Source of the DNA: Rhizobium sp. TH135
GTDB lineage: Bacteria; Pseudomonadota; Alphaproteobacteria; Rhizobiales; Rhizobiaceae
Length of the DNA stretch: 64,000 bases
NCBI RefSeq assembly: GCF_002855515.1
Contig: NZ_PKRP01000003.1
Location: forward strand, 496,001 to 560,000
Direction: 5' to 3'
The translations under genes were made by a program, and so were the position numbers. Below the pieces are notes generated by a model. That model saw only the letters and a list, made by a program, of their open reading frames with translations, was not told where the DNA came from and made no database searches. Numbering within the stretch: position 1 is the stretch's first letter; each line of letters opens with the position of its first letter. Of the stretch, positions 9,739 to 17,920 are shown piece by piece.

Positions 9739-10908
9739 TCAGATCCAGAAGAACAGGAGCTCGATCAGAGCATCCCACGCGCGCTGACGCAGCGTCCCCA
9801 CCTCGACGGCCTGTGCACTCTTCAGCGGCACGCTGACCAGCGGACGGTCGCCCGACAGGATATTGAGCGTTGCAATCTCACGGTCAGCCGCGACCGGCGG
9901 ATTGAGCGGCCAGCGATAGACGATGCGCGCCTGAAGCCGCTCGGGATTGTTGACGGGAACATAGACGTCGACTGGCGCGGCCGCCACCAGCGGCACCGTC
10001 GACTGCGCGCCGCCATAGACGCTCGCCTCGCCGATCACCTCGCCGGCCTTGAACAGCGTGCGCATCTCGAAGCTGTCGAAACCCCAGTTGAGCAGTCGCA
10101 GCGCCTCATCCGTCCGTTCCTTGTCGGTCGCGATCCCGCTCACCCCGAGGAACAGCCGACGCCCGCCCCGCTCCATCGAGGCGACCATGGCAAAACCGCT
10201 GCCCTCGGCAAAGCCGGTCCCCAGCCCATCCGCGCCGAAGCCCAGAAGCGGATTTCGGTTGCGCTGCAGGATCTTGTTCCACTCGAATTCCGGCAGGCTG
10301 AACGTCTGATAGAGATCCGGATAGGTCGAGGCGAGATGCCGCGACAGCTTCACCAGATCATAGAGTGTCGAGCGGTTGTCGGGATGCGGCAGACCCGTGG
10401 CATTGCCGAAGCGGCTGTCTGCAAGCCCGAGCTCGGCGGCCCGTGCATTCATCCGTTCAACGAACCTCCCTTCGGAGCCTTCCATGCCCTCGGCGATAAT
10501 CAAACAGCCGTCGTTGGCCGTCTGCACCGCAATGCCTTTGACCAGATCCGCGACCGGCACCTGGCTCTTCACCGCCGCAAACATGGTGGAGGTCCGCGAC
10601 GGCGCGCCGCCCGTCCGCCATGCATATTCGGAAACCGGATAGATCGTGTCGGGCCGGATCTCGCCCTTCTTCAGCGCGTCGAACACCACTTCCAGCGTCA
10701 TCAGCTTGGCAAGCGAGGCCGGCGCAAAACTCTGCCGCTCGCCCTTGGAGAGCAGCACCGTGCCTGTCGACGCCTCGACCAGATAGACTTGCGTAGCCTT
10801 GGTCTCGATCAGCTGCGGAGCAGAAGTGGCCGGCGTCTGCGCCTTGGCGGCAAATCCCGGAAGGGCAAGGATCGAGACGAGCAGCAGGACGGGAAAAGGA
10901 CGACGCAT
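9739..10908 (-). CDS. D-alanyl-D-alanine carboxypeptidase family protein with altered SxN and KTG motifs
   Basis: 389 aa. Low-molecular-weight PBP (peptidase S11) that would trim peptidoglycan pentapeptides in the periplasm. A signal peptide ([19 protein letters not shown]) and the first motif SLAK (S65-K68) are present. The second motif is T130-A-N where PBP5 has SGN, and the third is DGLG-T-G (G230) where PBP5 has KTG, so the usual lysine is absent. A C-terminal beta domain and a hydrophobic tail ([12 protein letters not shown]) resemble the membrane anchor of the family. ATG 10908 is used; a GTG lies two codons earlier. It follows rlpA on the same strand and may share its transcript. Confidence 0.85.
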   Translation of the reverse strand: MRRPFPVLLLVSILALPGFAAKAQTPATSAPQLIETKATQVYLVEASTGTVLLSKGERQSFAPASLAKLMTLEVVFDALKKGEIRPDTIYPVSEYAWRTGGAPSRTSTMFAAVKSQVPVADLVKGIAVQTANDGCLIIAEGMEGSEGRFVERMNARAAELGLADSRFGNATGLPHPDNRSTLYDLVKLSRHLASTYPDLYQTFSLPEFEWNKILQRNRNPLLGFGADGLGTGFAEGSGFAMVASMERGGRRLFLGVSGIATDKERTDEALRLLNWGFDSFEMRTLFKAGEVIGEASVYGGAQSTVPLVAAAPVDVYVPVNNPERLQARIVYRWPLNPPVAADREIATLNILSGDRPLVSVPLKSAQAVEVGTLRQRAWDALIELLFFWI

Positions 10909-10962
10909 GATCACACTTCAGCTGCAGGGCACACGGCCTCTCCTGTGCCGCCGCCGGGGCGG

Positions 10963-12027
10963 TCAGCGCCCACTGGAGAGCTTGATGCCACCCTTGGCGA
11001 CCGAGGAGAGAATCGAGTGCTCGGTGAGGCCGTCATTGCGCACGAGAATGGCATCGAAGGCAAGCGCGCCTGCCTGCGGCTCCGCCTCGACATAGGCCGC
11101 CGCATAACCCGAACCATCGTAACCATCGATATGATGCGGCCGTGGCATCGGCATGGGCCCGAACTCCGGAAGGGCTGCAAAGCTCTCGCCCGAAACCACG
11201 CCGCCGGCGACAACGGCTTGGCCGCCTTGCATCAGAATCTGCGCGTCGAGCGTCTGGCTGGCTGCCCTGCCGCTCGGGGTCGAGCCCGACAGTGCTGTCT
11301 GATAGGTCGTGGCAACAGGTGGCTGGTATTGCGGTGCGGCTACATCGTTCGACGCGACCATCACGCCCGATGCGATCTGGCCACCCGGATCTATGACCGG
11401 GCCGCGATCGCCCTTACGGGTATAGGACGCCATGAGATAGGGCATGTCATGCCCGTCCATGCGTGCAGGGCCGATATACTGCACCCGCACTTCGCCCGTG
11501 CCGCTATGCTTCATGTCCAGCATGTCGGCAGTCTTGCGCGACAGGTCGATGATCCGGCCCTTGTGGAACGGACCACGGTCATTGATGCGCACGATGACGG
11601 AGCTACCGGTATTCAGATTGGTAACCCGCGCATAACTCGGCAGTGGCAGCGTCGGATGGGCCGCAGACAGATGCTCCTTGTCGTAGAGCTCGCCGTTTGC
11701 CGTCATCCGTCCATGAAAGGCATCGCCGTACCAGGAGGCAACGCCGACCTTGTCATAGCCGGGATTTTCCTTCGGCACGAAGGTCTTGCCCTTCACCACA
11801 TAGGGCTTGCCGACCATGTAGCGCCCGCCGCCCTTGGGGACCGGACCGCTCGCAACGAGACGCGGGCTGGCCTTCACGCCATAGATCGATTCGGCGAAAT
11901 ACTCCTTCGACCGCTTCGGCTTCTCGGCCGTCTTGGTGGTCGAACAGGAGGCGGTGAAGGCACAGAGCAGCACCAGTCCGAACCACTTCCCCGAATTGGC
12001 CATCAGGCCACGCATCGAAAACTGCAT
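10963..12027 (-). CDS. rlpA: RlpA-family septal ring lytic transglycosylase, lipoprotein
   Basis: 354 aa. A lipoprotein signal with lipobox TASC puts Cys28 as the acylated residue. A double-psi beta-barrel domain follows at about 94-185 (VGVASWYGDAFHGR, RVTNLNTGSSVIVRINDRGP), the hallmark of RlpA, which cleaves denuded glycan strands at division sites. The C-terminal third is low-complexity and lacks a clear SPOR repeat. The start is uncertain: ATG 12027 is used, with GTG 12036 and later ATGs possible. It lies 54 bp before the carboxypeptidase gene, a sensible cell-wall pairing. Confidence 0.88.
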   Translation of the reverse strand: MQFSMRGLMANSGKWFGLVLLCAFTASCSTTKTAEKPKRSKEYFAESIYGVKASPRLVASGPVPKGGGRYMVGKPYVVKGKTFVPKENPGYDKVGVASWYGDAFHGRMTANGELYDKEHLSAAHPTLPLPSYARVTNLNTGSSVIVRINDRGPFHKGRIIDLSRKTADMLDMKHSGTGEVRVQYIGPARMDGHDMPYLMASYTRKGDRGPVIDPGGQIASGVMVASNDVAAPQYQPPVATTYQTALSGSTPSGRAASQTLDAQILMQGGQAVVAGGVVSGESFAALPEFGPMPMPRPHHIDGYDGSGYAAAYVEAEPQAGALAFDAILVRNDGLTEHSILSSVAKGGIKLSSGR

Positions 12028-12292
12028 CTGTCCCACTTCAGATCAGCGGGGCATGCTGACATCGCGCCCCATCTGCGAGGCCCCCATGCCCCGCTCACTT
12101 GCGCGCAATGAAGCCTGTGCAAAAATGGCCAAAATGGGAAAAGTCACAATTTGAACGATCCCGGACGCCCGAAAGCTTCAATCATGGTTAGCGGATGGTT
12201 AATCAAGTGGGGGCCGGCTCCGATTGCCGAATTGCACCTCAGCGAGGTCACGCGCTCCCCACCTGAACCCACTTTTCAAGCGACAATCACTC

Positions 12293-12321
12293 TTGCCAAG
12301 TTCGACGGCTTTGCGCATAAC
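12293..12321 (+). promoter_or_regulatory. Sigma-70-type promoter of tRNA-Ser
   Basis: TTGCCA (12293-12298), a 17-bp spacer and CATAAC (12316-12321), ending 10 bp before the mature tRNA 5' end. Spacing and position are both right for a tRNA promoter. Confidence 0.65.
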
Positions 12322-12331
12322 GCACCCGTCC

Positions 12332-12421
12332 GGAAGAGTGTCCGAGTGGTTTAAGGAACCGGTCTTGAAAACCGGCGTGCGGGAGACCGTACCGTGGGTT
12401 CGAATCCCACCTCTTCCGCCA
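12332..12421 (+). tRNA. tRNA-Ser (anticodon TGA)
   Basis: A 90-nt class II tRNA. The acceptor stem GGAAGAG pairs with CTCTTCC, followed by discriminator G and an encoded CCA. The anticodon stem CCGGT/ACCGG holds loop CTTGAAA with anticodon TGA at 12366-12368. A long variable arm (GCGTGCGGGAGACCGTACC region) and the T arm GTGGGTTCGAATCCCAC are present. It reads UCA and probably other UCN codons. No integrase or attachment-site duplication is seen next to it. Confidence 0.97.
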
Positions 12422-12528
12422 TTGGCCTGTCTGCCCTTGCCTGCGACAGGCCCCTCCTCCCAACCTTACCAATCTTTCACTGTCCTTTCCCCGCCGAAAG
12501 TCTATCTGCATAGCCAAGGAAGCTGTTG

Positions 12529-12548
12529 CCCTTGATACCGATCAAGGG
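12529..12548 (+). promoter_or_regulatory. Perfect inverted repeat upstream of the efflux operon
   Basis: CCCTTGAT-ACCG-ATCAAGGG: an 8-bp palindrome 58 nt before the GTG of the MacA-like gene, with no following T run. It could be an operator or a leader hairpin. No regulator gene is adjacent. Confidence 0.35.
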
Positions 12549-12606
12549 GCTTGGCGCCGGCCTGGTCCAAGGTCCGGGAAAGCAGAATGATTGAGACGGA
12601 GCAGAC

Positions 12607-13887
12607 GTGAGCGACAACCTGAACCCCAAGACCTCGTCCGAGACGGAAGAGCTGAAGGCGATGCTGGCCAGTGCCGCGCGGCCAAAGGCCCGCTGGGGCC
12701 TGCGTTTCCTCGGGCTGCTTGCGATCCTCGGCCTCGGCTACGGTGCCTATCTCTGGTCGTCAGGCGGAACGACCGTCAGCTATACCACCGCCGAGTTGAA
12801 GCCTGGCGATCTGACCGTGGTCGTCACGGCAACCGGATCCGTGGAGCCGACCGTTCAGGTCGACGTCTCCTCGGAACAGTCTGGCACGGTTCGTGAGGTG
12901 CTCGCCGATTTCAACAGCGAGGTGAAGAAGGGCGACGTACTGGCGCGCCTCGACACCGACAAGCTGAACGCTGACCTGAAGGCCAAGGAGGCGGCTCTGG
13001 CGTCCGCCCGCGCCTCGGTCTCCAAGGCCCGCGCCGACGAACAATCCGCCAAGTCCAAGCTCGACCGCCAGACCACGCTCGTCTCCAGCCGCGTCTCCAC
13101 CCAGCAGGATCTCGACACCGCCGAGTATACGTACCAGGCCGCCTCTGCCGCGCGCCAGAGCGCCGAAGCCGACGTCATCTCTGCGGAAGCCGCCCTCGAA
13201 CAGGCGAAACTGTCGGTGTCCAAGGCAACCATTGTCTCGCCGATCGATGGCATCGTGCTGTCGCGCGATGTCGACACCGGCGCAACCGTCGCAGCCTCGC
13301 TCGAAGCCCCCACGCTCTTCACCCTGGCCGGCGATCTGCGCCAGATGGAGTTGCAGGTCTCGATCGACGAGGCCGATGTCGGTCAGGTCGCCGTCGGCCA
13401 GGCCGCCACCTTCACGGTCGACGCCTTTCCCGACCAGCGCTTCCCCGCCGAGATCACCTCGATCCGCTACGCTGCTGAAACCGTGAGCGACGTCGTAACC
13501 TACAAGGGCATTCTCTCCGTCTCCAATGACGACCTTCTGCTGCGCCAGGGCATGACCGCGACGGCCGATATCGTCGTCCAGTCGGTGAAGAACGGCCTGC
13601 TGATCCCCAATGCCGCCCTGCGCTATTCCCCGCCGGCCACCACCGCGACGGAGACCACCGGCGGCGGCAGCGGCGTCTTCAGCCTCTTCCGCCCGCCTCG
13701 CGAGGCCCCGCAAAGTGCGCCCGAACCCGAAGGCAACGAGCGCACCATCTGGCTGCTGCGCAACGGCGTACCTGTCGCCGTCAACATCGAGATCGGCGCC
13801 TCCGACGGCCAGAACACGGTCGTCGTCAAGGGCGACGTCAAGGAGGGCGACCAGGTCATCACCGACCAGGCCGTCCGCAACGGCTAA
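12607..13887 (+). CDS. macA: Periplasmic adaptor subunit of a MacAB-type efflux pump
   Basis: 426 aa. HlyD/RND-type membrane fusion protein. One N-terminal membrane anchor (about 33-50) is followed by a biotinyl-lipoyl half (VDVSSEQSGTVREV), a long alpha-helical hairpin rich in Ala, Lys and Gln (about 110-205), the second lipoyl half (ATIVSPIDGIVLSR) and beta-barrel domains. It links the inner-membrane ABC transporter to an outer-membrane channel; no TolC-like gene is nearby. The GTG start follows GACGGAG. It lies 8 bp before the ATPase gene. The exported substrate is unknown (macrolide, peptide and lipid exporters share this layout). Confidence 0.87.
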   Translation: MSDNLNPKTSSETEELKAMLASAARPKARWGLRFLGLLAILGLGYGAYLWSSGGTTVSYTTAELKPGDLTVVVTATGSVEPTVQVDVSSEQSGTVREVLADFNSEVKKGDVLARLDTDKLNADLKAKEAALASARASVSKARADEQSAKSKLDRQTTLVSSRVSTQQDLDTAEYTYQAASAARQSAEADVISAEAALEQAKLSVSKATIVSPIDGIVLSRDVDTGATVAASLEAPTLFTLAGDLRQMELQVSIDEADVGQVAVGQAATFTVDAFPDQRFPAEITSIRYAAETVSDVVTYKGILSVSNDDLLLRQGMTATADIVVQSVKNGLLIPNAALRYSPPATTATETTGGGSGVFSLFRPPREAPQSAPEPEGNERTIWLLRNGVPVAVNIEIGASDGQNTVVVKGDVKEGDQVITDQAVRNG

Positions 13888-13895
13888 GGCGCGCC

Positions 13896-14612
13896 ATGGC
13901 CTCCTCCCCGCTCCTCGAATTTCGCCAGATCTCCCGCATATATGGACGCGGCGAGGCAACCATCCGCGCCCTCGACCGGGTGGACCTGTCGATCGAGCGA
14001 AACGAATTCGTCGCGATCATGGGCCCGTCCGGCTCCGGCAAGTCGACCGCCATGAACATCCTCGGCTGCCTCGATGTGCCGACATCAGGCCAGTATTTCT
14101 TCCAAGGAATCGACACCTCAGGCTTCGACCGCGCGCAATACACGCTGCTCCGCCGCCACATGCTGGGCTTCGTCTTCCAGGGCTTCAACCTGCTCGCCCG
14201 CACCTCGGCCGTCGAAAATGTCGAACTGCCGCTGGTCTATCGCGGCATGGACGGGCGCGAACGGCGCGCGCGGGCGCTGAAGGCGCTGTCGCAGGTTGGC
14301 CTTGCCGGCCGCGAGAACCACACGACCCAGGAACTGTCCGGCGGCCAGCAGCAGCGCGTCGCAATTGCCCGCGCGATCGTGACCAGCCCCGCCGTCCTGC
14401 TCGCCGATGAACCGACCGGCAATCTCGACACCAAGACCAGCCGCGAGATCATGGAACTCATCACCGGCCTCAACCGCGACCACGGCATCACTGTGATCAT
14501 GGTCACCCACGAAGACGATATCGCCGCCTATGCGAAGCGGACCCTGCGGTTTGTCGACGGCCACATCCAGTCCGACAGCGGGATCGAGGAGGCACGCGCC
14601 CATGTTCGGTGA
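13896..14612 (+). CDS. ABC transporter ATPase (MacB/LolD type)
   Basis: 238 aa. Walker A GPSGSGKST at residues 43-51, signature LSGGQQQRVAIARA, Walker B VLLADEPTG and the switch histidine in MVTHEDD are all intact. The closest group is the MacB/LolD (type VII) ATPases, which drive mechanotransmission rather than ordinary import. It overlaps the permease gene by 11 bp, so the two are translated together. In E. coli MacB the ATPase and permease are fused; here they are split. Confidence 0.92.
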   Translation: MASSPLLEFRQISRIYGRGEATIRALDRVDLSIERNEFVAIMGPSGSGKSTAMNILGCLDVPTSGQYFFQGIDTSGFDRAQYTLLRRHMLGFVFQGFNLLARTSAVENVELPLVYRGMDGRERRARALKALSQVGLAGRENHTTQELSGGQQQRVAIARAIVTSPAVLLADEPTGNLDTKTSREIMELITGLNRDHGITVIMVTHEDDIAAYAKRTLRFVDGHIQSDSGIEEARAHVR

Positions 14613-15807
14613 AACCCTGAAACTGGCGCTGCGCGCCATCCGCCGAAACCTCTTGCGCTCCTTCCTCACCGTGCTCGGCGTCGTCATTGGCGTGGCCGCC
14701 GTCATCGCCATGGTCACGATCGGCAACGGCACGACGGCTCAGGTCACGAGCGAAATCTCCAAGCTTGGCACCAACCTGCTCTTCGTCCGTCCCGGCCAGT
14801 TCGGACCAGGCCGTGCAGCCACCGACGCCAAGAAATTCACTATCAGGGACATCGAGGCGATCCGCGAGCAGATCCCCGGCCTACGCGCCGTGGCCGCCAT
14901 CAACCAGTCCAGCCAGACCGTCATCTTCAGCGGCCAGAGCCGCCAGACCTCGATCATCGGCTCCGGAGACGATTACCTGATCGCCCAAAACTGGGAACTG
15001 GCCTCCGGCCGCACCTTCCTGGCGTCGGAAGAGCGCGGCGGTCAGGCCGTCTGCCTCGTCGGCGAAACCGTCCGTTCCAAGCTCTTCGGCTCGACGCCCG
15101 CCATCGAACAGACGATCCGTGTCGGGAATGTCGCCTGCCAGGTGATCGGCATTCTCGCCAAGAAGGGCCAGAGCGGCATGGGCAGCGACCAGGACGATGT
15201 CGTCATGATGCCGCTCAAGGTCTTTCAGCGCCGCATCGGCGGCTCGACGGATGTCTCCAGCATCATTCTGTCGGCGGAAGACGGCGTCTCCACGGCAAAG
15301 GTCCAGGCCGATGTCGAGCGCCTGCTGCGCGAACGCCGCAAGATTGTTGCCGGCCGAGACGACGACTTTTCAGTCAATGACATGACCCAGATGGCAGCCA
15401 CCCTCACCGGCACCACGACGCTCATGACCGGCCTGCTCGGCGCAGTCGCCGCCGTCTCCCTGCTCGTCGGCGGCATCGGCATCATGAACATCATGCTGGT
15501 CTCGGTCACAGAGCGCACCCGCGAGATCGGCATCCGGCTGGCGATCGGCGCGGTCGAGCGTCAGGTGCTGATGCAGTTCCTCGTCGAAGCCGTGACGCTC
15601 TCCGTCTTCGGCGGCGTGGTCGGCATCGCGCTTGGCCTCGGCATCGCCTACACGGCCGTCACCCTAATGTCGGTCCCCTTCGTCGCCAGCCCCTCGATCA
15701 TCCTGCTGGCCTTCGTCTTCTCGGCAGCGATCGGCATGGTCTTCGGCTACTTCCCCGCCCGCCGCGCCGCCCAGATGAACCCGATCGACGCGCTCCGCCA
15801 CGAGTAA
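14602..15807 (+). CDS. macB: ABC transporter permease (MacB/FtsX family)
   Basis: 401 aa. An N-terminal helix (SFLTVLGVVIGVAAVIAMV), a large periplasmic MacB_PCD domain (about 55-265) and three C-terminal helices (from TGLLGAVAAVSLLVGGIGI onward) give the four-helix MacB topology. SVTERTREIGIRLAIGA is the FtsX-family coupling segment. ATG 14602 has AGGAGG upstream and lies inside the end of the ATPase gene. It completes a three-gene MacA-ATPase-permease operon. Confidence 0.9.
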   Translation: MFGETLKLALRAIRRNLLRSFLTVLGVVIGVAAVIAMVTIGNGTTAQVTSEISKLGTNLLFVRPGQFGPGRAATDAKKFTIRDIEAIREQIPGLRAVAAINQSSQTVIFSGQSRQTSIIGSGDDYLIAQNWELASGRTFLASEERGGQAVCLVGETVRSKLFGSTPAIEQTIRVGNVACQVIGILAKKGQSGMGSDQDDVVMMPLKVFQRRIGGSTDVSSIILSAEDGVSTAKVQADVERLLRERRKIVAGRDDDFSVNDMTQMAATLTGTTTLMTGLLGAVAAVSLLVGGIGIMNIMLVSVTERTREIGIRLAIGAVERQVLMQFLVEAVTLSVFGGVVGIALGLGIAYTAVTLMSVPFVASPSIILLAFVFSAAIGMVFGYFPARRAAQMNPIDALRHE

Positions 15808-15925
15808 TGCCACGCCCTCACACCAGCGCAGCAAGCCTCGGGCAAACTTGTTGTGGTGTAGTTCATGCTAATGGATCGGGGCGTGCCCCTGTCCGGTAGC
15901 CATGACCATGTGAGGGAGTAAACCC

Positions 15926-16267
15926 ATGTCCGCTTTTCCGGATCGCGACACCGTCGCTGCCAAGATCGCCTCCCTGCAGGAGCCGGATCAGGCCTTCCTG
16001 AAGCTGATCTTCGAGAACCCGGCCCAGGACGATGCCCTGCTTGAGGGTCTCTACGTCTATCTGGAGATTGCCTCGGAAGCCCGTTTTCTCAATTCGCTTA
16101 AGCTCGAGCGCGCAGGCGAATGGATCGGCGACAATGCCCCTGCCCGTCTCCAGATCCGCTTGATGGAAGCAGCCCGATCCAGCCAGCATCCGGCCTTCGC
16201 CTCGTTCCGCACTGGCCTCAATCGCTCCGGTGGCCTCGAGCGCGCCTATCCGAAGGCCGCCGTCTGA
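15926..16267 (+). CDS. Conserved hypothetical protein, 113 aa
   Basis: Family not recognised. The protein is mostly helical and soluble, with many acidic and Leu/Ala residues (LLEGLYVYLEIASEARFLN); no signal peptide, membrane helix or metal motif is seen. GAGGGAG precedes the ATG at good spacing, and codon bias fits a real gene. It ends 9 bp from the convergent phosphodiester glycosidase gene. Confidence 0.7.
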   Translation: MSAFPDRDTVAAKIASLQEPDQAFLKLIFENPAQDDALLEGLYVYLEIASEARFLNSLKLERAGEWIGDNAPARLQIRLMEAARSSQHPAFASFRTGLNRSGGLERAYPKAAV

Positions 16268-16276
16268 CCCCCAGTC

Positions 16277-17020
16277 TTACTGCGGGATCGGCATGCTGAC
16301 GGAGAGGATCGGCCCCATGGGAAAGAGCCGGTCCATCCGCTTGTCCTCGGCGATGAACACGCTCGAAATCGTCCCGTCGAGATAGAGCGCGTTGGCGACA
16401 TCAAGGCGGTCGCGAAAGAACACCGCAAAGTCATAAAAGCGCACCGGCACCCGTGAGACGACCATGTGGACCTGCCCGCGGTCGTCGACACCGACGCCGT
16501 TCCGGATCTTGAAGCTGTCGCTATCGGCCAGAAACTTCGGATGCAGCTTGCCGTCGATGACCAGCATCGGCCCGGACTGCGTGCCGAAATCCGGCACCAC
16601 GCCACTGGCGACAAAGGCTTTCGTCTCCATCACAGAAGCCTTGCCACCCTTCATAAGGAAAACCCCGTTCGGCAGCAGATGAAAATTCCCCCATCCGCCG
16701 CCGGTCACCGCCGGTTTCAGCACCTTGCCATACTCGGCGAAGTAACCGACCGGCGAGAGATCGTCGTGATACATGCCGGCATTCATCGCAAATGTCAGCA
16801 CCCGCCGCTCCGCCCAGAGCTGCCGCCGAAGGCCAACAAACCCGCCATAAGCCGCACCATCGGGTCCTGCGAGATGCAGGCGTATATCCTCCCCCGTCGG
16901 ATCAAAGCGACAAGCAAGATAGGTCGCGGCCCCCTCGCGCATCTGCTCGCAAGCCGCAAACGCCAGTGAAGGCAGCAGCAGACCGGTCAGAAGGCCGAGG
17001 AGAGAAGGGCACTTGCGCAT
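16277..17020 (-). CDS. Phosphodiester glycosidase family protein (DUF2233/NAGPA), exported
   Basis: 247 aa. A signal peptide (SLLGLLTGLLLPSLAFAAC) is followed by the NAGPA-type domain: FAMNAGMYHDDLSPVGYF, WGNFHLLPNGVF, TQSGPMLVIDGKLHP and an ALYLDGTISSVF segment. The family includes the mammalian uncovering enzyme that removes GlcNAc from phosphodiesters; bacterial substrates are mostly unknown but likely periplasmic or envelope glycans. It lies 100 bp downstream of the Fe-S protein gene on the same strand and may share its transcript. Confidence 0.83.
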   Translation of the reverse strand: MRKCPSLLGLLTGLLLPSLAFAACEQMREGAATYLACRFDPTGEDIRLHLAGPDGAAYGGFVGLRRQLWAERRVLTFAMNAGMYHDDLSPVGYFAEYGKVLKPAVTGGGWGNFHLLPNGVFLMKGGKASVMETKAFVASGVVPDFGTQSGPMLVIDGKLHPKFLADSDSFKIRNGVGVDDRGQVHMVVSRVPVRFYDFAVFFRDRLDVANALYLDGTISSVFIAEDKRMDRLFPMGPILSVSMPIPQ

Positions 17021-17120
17021 GCAGGGAATTCCACGGGTCCTTGAGTGAACCTGTTCTTGGCGATGATTCCGGACATTGTGAAGGCCGCAAACCCGATATC
17101 CCCGAAATCACCTGCGTCCC

Positions 17121-17822
17121 CTATGCGGGCAGTTTCAGTGCCTGCATGTGAAAACCAAGCTGTTCCGGCGGATAGCGGTATTCGGCCCCGACCGGACAGG
17201 CATTGCGCGCCAGACACCCCGAGATCATGCAGCCCCTTTGCCCCAGAGGGCCCGCCAGATGCTGGCGACAGCCGACCACATCGAAGCCGCTTGGGCTGAT
17301 GGCATCGACAGGACAGGAGGACAGGCAGGGTTTTTGAAGACAACGATCGCAGGGATGCTCAACCGCCAAAGGCGCTTCGACCTCCTCGTCCCAGTCTCGA
17401 AACAGAAGCGCCCCACGATAACTGTGCCACAGCCCGAAGCGCGGATGGATGAGGATCCCGAGCGGCGAGGCTTTCAGCCCTTCCGCCTTCATCGCCCATG
17501 CCTGAAACGGTTGGTAAGGCGCCTCTGACGGATAACAGGCAGACGCCCCGAAAGCTTCGGCCACGCCGTCGATGACGATCTTCGACCACCGATCGAGCGG
17601 ATCGGATCCGCCTCCGTCCACCTGCGTCGCACGCCAGCCGTCGAAAACCGGCCACATGGCACCGCCGACAACACCGATCAGCACGACAGCCGCCGCGCGC
17701 CCCCCGTCAGCCAGAGACGGCCCCTGCTCTTGCGCATCAAACCGCACCACACCACGACACGACAGACCGAATGCCGCGAGCGCCGCATCGAGCCTGCCCA
17801 AAACGCCCGAAGGGCCGCTCAT
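17121..17822 (-). CDS. QueG-like 4Fe-4S protein
   Basis: 233 aa. A C-terminal ferredoxin-type cluster motif CDRCLQKPCLSSCP, followed by further cysteines (VVGCRQHL, RGCMISGC, ARNACPVG), would hold one or two 4Fe-4S clusters. The N-terminal part resembles the QueG/reductive-dehalogenase-like flavin or corrinoid domain but is shorter than true QueG (about 350-380 aa). The ATG overlaps a TGA (ATGA) that is in frame with the preceding methyltransferase gene. Its position next to mttB suggests an electron-transfer role in corrinoid chemistry; that is inference only. Confidence 0.8.
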   Translation of the reverse strand: MSGPSGVLGRLDAALAAFGLSCRGVVRFDAQEQGPSLADGGRAAAVVLIGVVGGAMWPVFDGWRATQVDGGGSDPLDRWSKIVIDGVAEAFGASACYPSEAPYQPFQAWAMKAEGLKASPLGILIHPRFGLWHSYRGALLFRDWDEEVEAPLAVEHPCDRCLQKPCLSSCPVDAISPSGFDVVGCRQHLAGPLGQRGCMISGCLARNACPVGAEYRYPPEQLGFHMQALKLPA

Positions 17823-17920
17823 CGCGGCCCCTCGATCTTGTAATGCGGTCGCCAGACCTCCTTCTGGATCATGTCGGCGACCTGGTTGGCTCCGCCTTGC
17901 TCCCTGGCAACGGGACCCTT

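Noticed and set aside
9418..12111. Very long plus-strand open frame (897 codons)
   Set aside because: It runs antisense to tmk, the carboxypeptidase and rlpA, all with clear family motifs. Its product is Arg/His/Pro-rich with no domain. Long antisense frames are common in GC-rich DNA.
12332..12606. Genomic-island attachment site at tRNA-Ser
   Set aside because: No duplicated tRNA 3' end, integrase or atypical DNA is next to it.
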